64,000 bases of DNA from Desulforapulum autotrophicum HRM2. GTDB taxonomy: Bacteria > Desulfobacterota > Desulfobacteria > Desulfobacterales > Desulfobacteraceae. The notes beneath the pieces were generated by a model that was given only the letters and a program-made list of their open reading frames with translations, was not told the origin of the DNA and made no database searches. Each line of letters starts with the position of its first letter. Positions within the stretch are counted from its first letter, which is position 1. The stretch lies in contig NC_012108.1 in NCBI RefSeq assembly GCF_000020365.1, positions 4,534,001 through 4,598,000 of the forward strand. The letters run 5' to 3'. Position numbers and translations under genes: made by a program. This document shows, in pieces, positions 8,344-16,360 of this stretch.

Positions 8344-8928
8344 TCATGTTTTGTATTTTAAAATTTTTCTGCATGAATTGATAAGATCCATATAAAGTGC
8401 CCCGGTATCGTAAAGGTTATAAATCTTAAACCGGACCACTCCGTCTACCATGGAAAAAATCACCAGGGCTGTTTTCCGGGTATCATCGGCCAGGATGGAT
8501 CCATCCTTTCGGCCGAGGGCAACGGCCCGTTCAAAAATATCCACAAGGCTGTTGTATATTTTTTCAAGATGGCTTCGGCACTCCTTGTTCACCAGGGCGA
8601 GCTTGTAGGGGTAATGGCTGTGGAGTAAAAGGAACCACTCCTCCATGGATCCTGCAAGGTAGAGATAAAAAGAGATGATCCCCTCCACAAGATCAATGCC
8701 CGACGCAAACTCATGCTGGTCCAGGTAGGCGTCAAACTCCTCGATAATGCCGTCCTTGACAGTCTCCAGCGCCGTCAGGAACAACGTTTCCTTGCTTTTG
8801 AAATGATAGAATACCGTGGCACCGGAAACGCCGCCCATCCGGGCCACCTCGGTCATGGAGGCATCTTGAAATCCCCTGTCGGCAAAAAGGGTGATTGCAG
8901 ACCTGAGGATATCATTTTTTTTGGACAT
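8344..8928 (-). CDS. TetR family transcriptional regulator
   Basis: 194 residues. The N-terminal helix-turn-helix (~8-52) has the TetR pattern: ILRSAITLFADRGF, then TSMTEVA-like spacing (ASMTEVARMGGVSGATVFYHFKSK). The C-terminal ligand domain is family-typical and unassigned. GGAG precedes the ATG. It is upstream of and same-strand with sulP, so it may regulate the permease and itself. A 14-base palindrome lies 41 bases upstream of the start. Confidence 0.88.
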   Translation of the reverse strand: MSKKNDILRSAITLFADRGFQDASMTEVARMGGVSGATVFYHFKSKETLFLTALETVKDGIIEEFDAYLDQHEFASGIDLVEGIISFYLYLAGSMEEWFLLLHSHYPYKLALVNKECRSHLEKIYNSLVDIFERAVALGRKDGSILADDTRKTALVIFSMVDGVVRFKIYNLYDTGALYMDLINSCRKILKYKT

Positions 8929-8969
8929 CTTTTCTCCGTTTACAGTTTTGATTGCCCCCTAACCAGACT

Positions 8970-8983
8970 ACTGATTAGTCAGT
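8970..8983. promoter_or_regulatory. Palindromic candidate TetR operator
   Basis: ACTGATTAGTCAGT has perfect 5-base arms (ACTGA/TCAGT) around TTAG. It lies just upstream of the TetR gene, in the interval between it and the upstream receiver gene. TetR-family regulators commonly bind such palindromes in their own promoters. Assignment is by position and symmetry only. Confidence 0.45.
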
Positions 8984-9033
8984 CAGTTTTATTATCAATA
9001 AAAAATGACCGGGTCAACAAAAAACGGATACGG

Positions 9034-9393
9034 CTATTTCAGGGACATAATTTTTGCCACCAGGACGTCAAGGTCCACGGGTTTCTGGAAATAACCCGAC
9101 GCCCCCATATCCATGACCAGGGTCTGATCCCGTTCGTCACCATGGCCGGTAAGGATAATGACGCTGATGTCAGTGTGTTCGGCCTTGACCCGTTCGAGGA
9201 CATCAACCCCGCCCATGCCCGGCATTTTAAGATCCAGCACCATCACCCGGGGAGGGGTGGATTCGATCATGGAAAGGGCCTGCTCACCGCTGTAGGCCAC
9301 AAGGGTATCAAAGCTTCGCATGGTGATGCGCTCGGCAAGCGTATCCACAAACTCCCTTTCATCGTCCACCAGAAGAACTGTGATCCTGCCCAT
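9034..9393 (-). CDS. Response regulator receiver protein
   Basis: 119 residues, receiver only. The acidic pocket is VDDE, the phospho-acceptor is D54 (VLDLKMPGMGG), and LTGHG and KPVD follow. No output domain is present. AAGGAGGGGG precedes the ATG. It heads the minus-strand block and is most similar in wording to the receiver domain fused at 4945-6159. Together with the receivers at 1583 and 2750 this makes four receivers for one intact kinase in 8 kb. Confidence 0.88.
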   Translation of the reverse strand: MGRITVLLVDDEREFVDTLAERITMRSFDTLVAYSGEQALSMIESTPPRVMVLDLKMPGMGGVDVLERVKAEHTDISVIILTGHGDERDQTLVMDMGASGYFQKPVDLDVLVAKIMSLK

Positions 9394-9614
9394 GGGCTCT
9401 CCCCCTCCTTTTTTGACTTGTTTTTTTTAAACAAACTTGATTTGACCTTTATCACCTGCTGAAACAATTTTCAAATCCTTTGAGTATCCCGGGCCCCATG
9501 GGCCGGAAAAAAACATCCTCACCGGTCGGAATATCAGGCCTAACGCACCAGACGTCGTTCCAGGCAAGGAAAGGACATGTTGCAAATCAGCCCAAAAATA
9601 GGTATGACCGGGCC

Positions 9615-10838
9615 ATGATATTAGAATGGATAAACCTGCTAAAGGAAAAGAATCCCAACTTTTCCCTGATCCCCAGTCCAGATAAAAAGGTCTTTCTGAC
9701 CCTTTTTTTCACCATTTTCATCACGGTGACAGGAGTAGGCATTGTGGTGCCTCTGCTGCCGGTCTACGCCAATGACCTTGGCGCAAAGGGCGTCTATATC
9801 GGTATGATCTTCGGTGCCTTTGCCCTGTCAAGGACGCTTTTTCTTCCCTGGTTCGGCAGGGCCTCGGACAGGATCGGCAGAAAACCATTCATCGTTGCAG
9901 GCCTCTTTGGTTACGTGCTTGTCTCCATTGCCTTTATCCAGAGCCACACGGTGGCAAGCCTGATCTTCTTCAGGTTCATCCAGGGAATTGCCTCAGCCAT
10001 GATCATGCCCGTTGTCCAGGCCTATGTGGGAGAAATCACCCCGCCCGGCCGTGAAGGCTATGCAATGGGATTGTTCAGCATGTCCATGTTTGCAAGCCTG
10101 AGCCTGGGCCCCCTCATGGGGGGCGTGATATCGGATCTTGTCTCCATGGATGCGGCTTTTGCCTGCCTTGGCATTCTGTCTGCAACAGGTCTTTGCCTCA
10201 CCCTGGTGTTGCTGCCCAAGGCCGGTGACGAACAGATCCGGCCCAGGGCGTCAGCCCTTCCCTCGTGGCGATCCATGGTAACCGACCCCGGACTGTTGGG
10301 ACTTTTCTCCTATCGATTCGCTTACACGGCCTGTATCGGCATCATCTGGAGCTTTCTGCCCATCTTTGCCCAATCAAGATTCAACATCTCGGACACCCTC
10401 ACCGGGGTACTTGTAATGCTCGGGGTCTTGATCAGCGGAATTTTCCAGATCCCCATGGGATACCTTGCAGACCGGTTCAACACCCAAAGAATGGTCATCG
10501 TTGGCGGCGTCCTGTGCGCCGTTGCCATGGTGATGGTCAACTCGGCAACCACCTATACCGGACTTGCCGGGGCTGTTTCACTTTTTGGCATTGGCGGCGG
10601 AATCTCCATGCCGTCCATCATGGCCATGGCCGTGATCAAGGGAAACTCAAAAAAAGCCATGGGATCAGTGATCTCGCTGATCACCATGGCCCACAGCCTC
10701 GGCATGATGACAGGCTCCATGGCTGCAGGCCTTGCCATGGACCATGCAGAGCTTGCCGTGGTTTTTCCCTTTGGGGCCGGTGTTATGGTCGTTGGCGGAA
10801 CCGCCTTTTACCTTTTCATGGCAAGGGAACCGGCATGA
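9615..10838 (+). CDS. Major facilitator superfamily transporter (drug-export type)
   Basis: About 407 residues with roughly 12 transmembrane helices. GRASDRIGRKPFI after helix 2 is the MFS loop 2-3 motif, and its counterpart GYLADRFNTQRM appears in the second half, as in the multidrug/tetracycline efflux branch. The substrate is not predictable. ATG 9615 gives the normal family length. An in-frame TTG at 9480 would add 45 polar residues without support. The ribosome site is weak (AGG, 12 bases upstream). It ends 67 bp before the pseudouridine synthase gene. Confidence 0.85.
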   Translation: MILEWINLLKEKNPNFSLIPSPDKKVFLTLFFTIFITVTGVGIVVPLLPVYANDLGAKGVYIGMIFGAFALSRTLFLPWFGRASDRIGRKPFIVAGLFGYVLVSIAFIQSHTVASLIFFRFIQGIASAMIMPVVQAYVGEITPPGREGYAMGLFSMSMFASLSLGPLMGGVISDLVSMDAAFACLGILSATGLCLTLVLLPKAGDEQIRPRASALPSWRSMVTDPGLLGLFSYRFAYTACIGIIWSFLPIFAQSRFNISDTLTGVLVMLGVLISGIFQIPMGYLADRFNTQRMVIVGGVLCAVAMVMVNSATTYTGLAGAVSLFGIGGGISMPSIMAMAVIKGNSKKAMGSVISLITMAHSLGMMTGSMAAGLAMDHAELAVVFPFGAGVMVVGGTAFYLFMAREPA

Positions 10839-10905
10839 CCCATACATGGCCTTTATTAATCTTTCAAACCATATATATGCACAGACAAGGCAGAAGATAA
10901 CCCCC

Positions 10906-11631
10906 ATGGAAACAACAAACAGCGTTGAAATAGTACGAACAGGCAACGGGTGGCTCTGTGCTGAAAAGCCGTCGGGCATGAGCGTCCACAACCATCCGGG
11001 CAGTGATTTGCTCTGCGTCCTGGAACGGCAGATACGCGCCGATGAAGACTTAATGGTGGCTTTAGGCGCACAAGAAGGATTTCAGATCCACCCGGTTCAC
11101 CGGCTGGACCAGGAGACCAGCGGCCTGATCCTTGTGGCCACAGACCCGGACAGGTTGCGTTATCTGTCAAACCTGTTCCAGCAGGGAGCCGTCCAAAAAC
11201 ACTACATTGCCCTGGTCCACGGCAACTTTGACCCGCCCTGTGATCCATTTCAAGTCTGGGACACCCCCCTGTCCAAACAAGCCGGCGGCAGAACCGACCC
11301 CAGGGGAAAGGGCAAACGGGTGAGATCTGAAACCCGATACCGCATCATGGACCAGAGCCCCCACTACACCCTTCTGGAAATCGAACTTGTCACGGGGCGC
11401 AAACACCAGATCCGCCGCCATGCAAAACTTGCCGGGCATCCGGTCACCGGGGACACCCGGTACGGGTCAAAACGGTCTGTGGAGTTCCTTAGAGAAAACC
11501 ACGCCTACGACCGGTTGGGTCTCCACTCATTTAAAATTGAATTCATCCTGGACACGGTTCCCGTAATCATCACCTCCAGACAGATTCCCCGGCAGATGAC
11601 GGCCCTCCTTGACCAGGATCGTCCTAAATAA
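10906..11631 (+). CDS. RluA-family pseudouridine synthase
   Basis: 241 residues. The catalytic motif HRLDQETSGL (~60-70) holds the conserved aspartate that attacks uracil C1', and the family strand ALVHG and the motif TGRKHQIRRH follow. It should convert specific uridines in rRNA or tRNA to pseudouridine in the cytoplasm; the target is unknown. There is no S4 domain, so it is a short member like RluA or TruC. ATG 10906 was chosen as the last start before the catalytic domain. Its 3' end overlaps convergent fetB by 8 bases. Confidence 0.85.
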   Translation: METTNSVEIVRTGNGWLCAEKPSGMSVHNHPGSDLLCVLERQIRADEDLMVALGAQEGFQIHPVHRLDQETSGLILVATDPDRLRYLSNLFQQGAVQKHYIALVHGNFDPPCDPFQVWDTPLSKQAGGRTDPRGKGKRVRSETRYRIMDQSPHYTLLEIELVTGRKHQIRRHAKLAGHPVTGDTRYGSKRSVEFLRENHAYDRLGLHSFKIEFILDTVPVIITSRQIPRQMTALLDQDRPK

Positions 11632-12394
11632 GGCAGTCATACTCGTCAAATGCTGCCAGGGAGGTGAGCCCGATGGCCAGAATCACGGCAAGGTACTGCA
11701 CCACGAAAATAGCAAGCATGATGGCAATCTGATACTTGATGGCCGTCATGGGCAGTGCTCCACCCAGGATCTGACCGGTCATCATGCCGGGCAACGCCAC
11801 AAGCCCGATGGTTTCCATGCCGGCGACCATGGGATTGGCAACGGCAAAAAGCCCTCGTCTGAAATAGGGCAGCAGGGCCTCTGTCCTGGAATTTGAAAGG
11901 CTCAAGGCGTAGAGATACTCTTTCTGGCTGGTCCTGACCCCCTTGTAAAAGGTGTTGACTCCGATGATGATACTGCTCAGACTGTTGCCAAGGAGCATAC
12001 CGGCAATGGGAATGGTGTGTCGGGCATCCAGGAGATGGGAAAGATCCGCCACAAACCCGTTGAAAAAGAGGAGCATGGACAGGCTGGGAACGGCAAAGGC
12101 TATCAATATGGGCATGAAAGGCTTGCCGCCTTTCATGTCACAGCCCTTGACTCCTGAAAAGGCGGCAACCACAATCATGGCGCAGACATACAAAAGATTG
12201 ACAAACGGGTTGTTCAACCCAAAGACAAACTCAAGAAAAACACCCACAAGGGTGAGTTGGGCCACCATCCTGACAACAGCCCAGGCAAGCCTTTTGTTGA
12301 TGAAAATCCTGAGCCGGCGGTTGACCACCATGATGGGCACGAGCAGGGCAACAAGGTACAACAGGGTCCCGTAGGTAACAGTTCCTCCTTCCAT
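11624..12394 (-). CDS. fetB: FetB-type ABC transporter permease (UPF0014/YbbM)
   Basis: 256 residues with about seven hydrophobic helices. Characteristic family motifs are RHTIPIAGMLLGNSLSS and LPGMMTGQILGG near the C-terminus. In E. coli FetAB is linked to iron export and oxidative-stress resistance; the role here is by homology. It is preceded by its ATPase gene with a 12 bp gap, so the two form one transport operon. Confidence 0.85.
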   Translation of the reverse strand: MEGGTVTYGTLLYLVALLVPIMVVNRRLRIFINKRLAWAVVRMVAQLTLVGVFLEFVFGLNNPFVNLLYVCAMIVVAAFSGVKGCDMKGGKPFMPILIAFAVPSLSMLLFFNGFVADLSHLLDARHTIPIAGMLLGNSLSSIIIGVNTFYKGVRTSQKEYLYALSLSNSRTEALLPYFRRGLFAVANPMVAGMETIGLVALPGMMTGQILGGALPMTAIKYQIAIMLAIFVVQYLAVILAIGLTSLAAFDEYDCLI

Positions 12395-12406
12395 AATAAC
12401 GACTCC

Positions 12407-13075
12407 TTAAAAAGCGATGTGCCTGGGCATCTGCATGGATTTCCAGGTGTCCTGGCACGCCCAGATATTATCGTGGGAGATGATGACAACGGTACTTGCT
12501 GCCGCTGCAACCGCCTCAACCACCTTGCGCTTAAGGGTCTCATCCAGGGCGGATGTCACCTCGTCAAGGACCCAGATCTTCCGGTCGAGCAACAGGCAGA
12601 TGATGAATCCCAGTCGCTGGCGTTCACCACCGGACAGTTCACCCACCTGTTTTTTGAGCATCTTCGGGTCAAGATCAAACCGGTCCATGGCCTGCAACAG
12701 GGCCGTGGGGGTATAAAGGGAATTTTTGTTGACCCGGTAGGCAAAGATTTCTTCAATCAGGGTACCGACCCCCTCATCCCTTAAATCCACATCCTGACTC
12801 ACATAGCTGATTTTGGAGCGACACTCGATCCGGGTACCCGGGGTTAACCGCTGGGAATCGATGAAGATCTCTCCTATGTCCGGTCGTACAAAGCCCATCA
12901 TCATTTTGACAAGGCTGGATTTTCCCCGTCCTGAAGGCGCGTTGAGAATCACCTTTTCCCCGGGCCCAATGGTCAGAAAAAAATTACTGAACAACGGTTT
13001 GCCGTCAAAGGCAAGATGGATGTTGTCCATCTTCACCATTGGTGATTGCCATGATCTTTCTCCCATAAAAAACAT
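12407..13075 (-). CDS. fetA: FetA-type ABC transporter ATP-binding protein (YbbL)
   Basis: 222 residues. Walker A is APSGRGKSS (~46-54), the signature is LSGGERQR, Walker B is IWVLDEVTSALD, and the switch histidine is in ISHD. The glycine pattern of Walker A (GRGKSS) is typical of the FetA/YbbL group. It energises the adjacent FetB permease. The start is ATG 13075, with AAGGG about 13 bases upstream; ATG 13066 is an alternative. Confidence 0.85.
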   Translation of the reverse strand: MFFMGERSWQSPMVKMDNIHLAFDGKPLFSNFFLTIGPGEKVILNAPSGRGKSSLVKMMMGFVRPDIGEIFIDSQRLTPGTRIECRSKISYVSQDVDLRDEGVGTLIEEIFAYRVNKNSLYTPTALLQAMDRFDLDPKMLKKQVGELSGGERQRLGFIICLLLDRKIWVLDEVTSALDETLKRKVVEAVAAAASTVVIISHDNIWACQDTWKSMQMPRHIAF

Positions 13076-13196
13076 ATACTCTTTTTTTCCCTTTTGGTAA
13101 CATAGGAGGTAATAGTTTGACTCAACTTTGGGGATTGGCTGTTTACATGGATCATCAAAGTTGAATAGTTTAAAAGTCAGGTAGGGGAGAAATACT

Positions 13197-13946
13197 ATGA
13201 GCGAAAAAAAAGATCCAGACTTGATTTACAATGGCAATCCTGTGGCTCCTGAAGACACAAAACAAATTCAGGAGAAAATTTCTATTACGCCACGCACAGC
13301 CCCTCAACCTATCCTTAACTGCAAACTGAAGGATCTGAGTGAGGTGGATCTTGAAATCGTGGCAGACAACCAGAGCACACAATTGTGGAATGAGTATGTG
13401 GAACGATATCATTACCTGGGTTACCAGAAACCCCTGGGCCGTTCCATACGTTATTTCATCCAAAGTGAGCAGAACATACTGGGATGCATACTCATTTCCG
13501 GGGCAGCACACTCAATGGCGGCAAGGGACAGCTGGATTGGATGGACACCAGGGCAGTCTCTGAAAAATATGGCATGGGTTGTCAATAACTCCCGATTTTT
13601 AATTTTTCCATGGGTGGAGGTCAGGTACCTGGCCAGCCATGTCCTGGGCAAAATCACTCGAAACGTCGGCCACAACTGGAAGACCCGTTGGGGCTATACC
13701 CCGGCTCTGATCGAAGCTTTTGTCGATCCTGTACTGTATGAAGGAATCTGTTACCAGGCCTCCAACTGGGAATGCCTGGGAATGACCACGGACAAGGGCC
13801 TTGCCGGTATCAGCAAAACAGACCGGACCACCCCGAAAAAAATTTACGTCAAGCCATTAACCAAAAATTTCCGGGCCATTCTCTGCACGGATCACCTGGA
13901 TGCAGACCCCATGGATACAGAGTCCATAGACATGAAAAGATCCTGA
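13197..13946 (+). CDS. DUF4338 (DruA-like domain) protein
   Basis: 249 residues. The central part has the DUF4338 pattern: [49 protein letters not shown] and GICYQASNW. The domain is found in the Druantia defence protein DruA and, very often, alone or near transposases in bacterial genomes. Its biochemical activity is not established. Here it stands alone, with a GGGGAG ribosome site, and ends 4 bp before mntP. No other Druantia gene is nearby, so a mobile-element relic or stand-alone protein is more likely than a defence operon. Confidence 0.8.
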
Positions 13947-13950
13947 ACAA

Positions 13951-14517
13951 ATGAATTTTTCGACCATCCTCCTCCTGGCCGTTGCCCTTGCCATGGACGC
14001 CTTTGCTGTTGCCGTTGCCGCAGGCTTTCAGCTCAGGGAATTGACCGGCCGCCGGATCTTCAGGTTATCCTGGCATTTCGGGCTGTTCCAGGCCCTCATG
14101 CCCGTGATCGGATGGCTTTCCGGCAAGGCCGTAGTTTCGTACATTGAAGCCTACGACCACTGGGCTGCCTTTATCCTCCTCTGTTGGATTGGTGCCAACA
14201 TGATTCGGGAATCCTTTGATACCAGCTCCGACACTCCGCAAAAAGACCCCACCCGGGGAGCAAGGCTCATTCTTCTTTCCCTTGCCACGAGCATGGACGC
14301 CCTTGCCGTTGGGTTCAGCCTTGCAGCGTTAAAGGTCTCCATTATTCTGCCCGTGGTCGTCATCGGCGTGGTGGCCCTGGTGTTCACCTGGATCGGACTG
14401 TTGCTGGGCAACCGCATGCTTTCGTCCAGAAAAGTCGGTAAGCAGGCAGAACTCATGGGCGGGGGCATCTTAATCCTCATTGGTGTTAAGATCCTCCACG
14501 AACACAATGTATTTTAG
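13951..14517 (+). CDS. mntP: Manganese efflux pump MntP
   Basis: 188 residues, the same length as E. coli MntP. Six hydrophobic helices are arranged as two related halves. Each half carries the conserved acidic motif: [12 protein letters not shown] in helix 1 and [10 protein letters not shown] in helix 4. It exports excess manganese across the inner membrane. It follows the DUF4338 gene by 4 bp with no clear ribosome site of its own, so translation is probably coupled. No yybP-ykoY riboswitch can be placed in front of it. Confidence 0.9.
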
Positions 14518-14531
14518 TGTTTGAACAAAAA

Positions 14532-14634
14532 CTCACCCATCTGCGGCGTTGCTGCAAAATTCTGAAACCTCATGTACAGCAGTATACTCCGGTTTCAGAA
14601 TTTTTTGCGCCTTGCAGATGGGCAACTTTGTGAG
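14532..14634. repeat. Large imperfect inverted repeat between mntP and pepA
   Basis: The arms 14532-14569 and 14591-14634 pair in blocks: CTCAC/GTGAG, CCCATCTGC/GCAGATGGG, GGCG/CGCC and AAAATTCTGAAACC/GGTTTCAGAATTTT. They are separated by a ~21-base loop. It lies between convergent genes and could act as a bidirectional terminator, but its size and internal asymmetry suggest an interspersed palindromic repeat of the host genome. Confidence 0.75.
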
Positions 14635-14689
14635 CATAGCTCCTCTTCGAGCCATCCAAACACGAGTTTTCGATCAGGCACTAGTTTAA

Positions 14690-16237
14690 TCACCGGGAAG
14701 ACACAATGGTGCCCGGTTGCCAGTTGCGGATCAAAGACACAAGGGTACGAACCCCAATCCCGGACGGCCCATCCTTGGGGATGTAGGTTTTTTCAGTGAA
14801 ATCCCAGGCCGTGCCGGCAATATCCATGTGTACCCAGGGCGTGTCACCCACAAAATTTTCAAGATAGGCGGCGGCCGTGATTGCACCAGCTGATTTCCCG
14901 CCAATGTTCTTGATATCCGCCACCTTGGATTCAATCTGCTTTGCATAGGCCTTGCCAAGGGGTAGGCGCCACAGGGGTTCCCCTGCCTTTTCACCGGCGT
15001 CTTCAAGGCAACGGGCAAGGGCATCGTTGTTGCCCATGATTCCTGAATAGTGGTGACCCAGTCCCATGACAACGGCACCGGTCAGGGTGGCAAGGTCCAC
15101 AACGCAGCAGGGGTTGTACTCGTTAATTCCCCAGGCAAGGGCATCGGCCAGGATCATTCTTCCCTCTGCGTCCGTGTTGACAATCTCAGCGGTTTTCCCG
15201 TTAAAATGTCGGATAACGTCCCCGGGTTTCACTGCCAGGCCGCCTGACAGGTTGTCCGTTGCAGGCACAATGGCAACCACCCCCACATGGGGACGCTCTT
15301 CGGCCACGGCCTGCATGGCACACAGAACGGCAGCCCCGCCGCACATGTCGTACTTCATCTTTTCCATACCAGGGGCCGGTTTGAGACTGATGCCACCGGA
15401 ATCAAAGGTAACCCCCTTGCCCACCAGCAGGAGGGTCTCTGACCGATTTTCAGGCAGATACTCCAGCACGACCAGCTTGGGCGGTTCACCCGATCCCTGG
15501 TTCACGGCAAGAATGCCACCCATGCCAAGGCGTTCCATATCGCTCTTTTCAAGGATGCGGCACCCCAGGGAATGGGCCTTTGCAAGGGTCTGGGCAAACG
15601 CTGCAAAGGCGCTGGCAGTCCAGATGTTGGCCGGTTCATTGGCCATGTTTCTTGCCTCGCAGGCAGCCAGTGCCGCCCTGCGGCCAAGGTCCATACCCTT
15701 TTCCACGGCCGGATCGGTTTTACCGGAAACAAGAAAAACCTGTTTCAATCCCAGGTATTCACGCTCCTTGCTTTCCGGCTGCTTGTACCTTACAAAACGA
15801 TAATCGCCCAGGCAGATGCCCTCAACCAGGCATTCAGCTGTCTGGCCTGGATCCAGGAATGGCGTTTCAGGAAGCGCCACCATGAGGGTTTCGACCTTTA
15901 ACAATTCACACTGCCCGGCAATGCACCCTCCTGCCCGCCGGAAAAGATCCCTGACCCCACCCGGCTCCTTTTGATCCGAAGAATCTCCCACGCCCAGAAC
16001 CAGTATCCGTGCTGCACCGGCAACGCTTAATTCAGTTGAATGGAAGGGGTAAAGAAGAAGGGTTTCCCCCTCCTTGCCTGAGAAATCTCCCAGGTCAAAG
16101 GCTGCCCGTACCTGGGCATCCACCAGGTTGTGGCAGACGATCTTCCCTCGTTCCTTTGCCTGGTTTACGCAAAAAACCAGGAGATCCCCCTTAAGCCCTT
16201 CCATATTAAGATTCACCGCAAACTGTGCCGTTGTCAT
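14690..16237 (-). CDS. pepA: Leucyl aminopeptidase (M17 cytosol aminopeptidase)
   Basis: 515 residues. The C-terminal catalytic domain holds the M17 signature NTDAEGRMILADAL and the metal-binding lysine/aspartate region VGKGVTFDSGG; DMCGGAAV and TLTGA are also family-typical. The N-terminal ~170 residues form the variable domain. It removes N-terminal amino acids from peptides in the cytoplasm, using two metal ions, as a hexamer. The start at 16237 follows AAGGAGG; a longer frame upstream would run into the insertion sequence. The IS1380 element begins only ~20 bp upstream, so its original promoter has probably been displaced. Confidence 0.93.
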   Translation of the reverse strand: MTTAQFAVNLNMEGLKGDLLVFCVNQAKERGKIVCHNLVDAQVRAAFDLGDFSGKEGETLLLYPFHSTELSVAGAARILVLGVGDSSDQKEPGGVRDLFRRAGGCIAGQCELLKVETLMVALPETPFLDPGQTAECLVEGICLGDYRFVRYKQPESKEREYLGLKQVFLVSGKTDPAVEKGMDLGRRAALAACEARNMANEPANIWTASAFAAFAQTLAKAHSLGCRILEKSDMERLGMGGILAVNQGSGEPPKLVVLEYLPENRSETLLLVGKGVTFDSGGISLKPAPGMEKMKYDMCGGAAVLCAMQAVAEERPHVGVVAIVPATDNLSGGLAVKPGDVIRHFNGKTAEIVNTDAEGRMILADALAWGINEYNPCCVVDLATLTGAVVMGLGHHYSGIMGNNDALARCLEDAGEKAGEPLWRLPLGKAYAKQIESKVADIKNIGGKSAGAITAAAYLENFVGDTPWVHMDIAGTAWDFTEKTYIPKDGPSGIGVRTLVSLIRNWQPGTIVSSR

Positions 16238-16281
16238 GATCTTTCCTCCCTTCCCCAATCCACCACCTAAAAAAAAGAAAA

Positions 16282-16350
16282 ACCCCGTTGCGCTTGATGG
16301 TTCAAGCAGATAGAGTCTTTGTGCGAACAAAAAACTATCATCAACGGGGT
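16282..16350 (+). promoter_or_regulatory. Leader inverted repeat before the transposase start
   Basis: ACCCCGTTG (16282-16290) and CAACGGGGT (16342-16350) are perfect complements, ending 10 bases before the transposase ATG. In a read-through transcript this stem would hold the GGGGTGA ribosome-binding region, a known way for insertion sequences to avoid expression from outside promoters. Confidence 0.5.
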
Positions 16351-16360
16351 GAAACAAGTT

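Noticed and set aside
9480-9614. Longer start (TTG 9480) for the MFS transporter
   Set aside because: It would add 45 polar residues without similarity to the family; ATG 9615 gives normal length.
10732-10905. Longer start for the pseudouridine synthase
   Set aside because: The extension lies inside the MFS gene in another frame and adds no family motif.
13197-13946. Druantia defence system
   Set aside because: Only the DruA-like domain is present; no helicase or other Druantia gene is nearby.
13947-13950. yybP-ykoY manganese riboswitch before mntP
   Set aside because: Only 4 bases separate mntP from the upstream gene; no riboswitch can fit.
16319-16360. TTG start for the transposase
   Set aside because: No ribosome site, and it falls within the leader stem; ATG 16361 has GGGGTGA.
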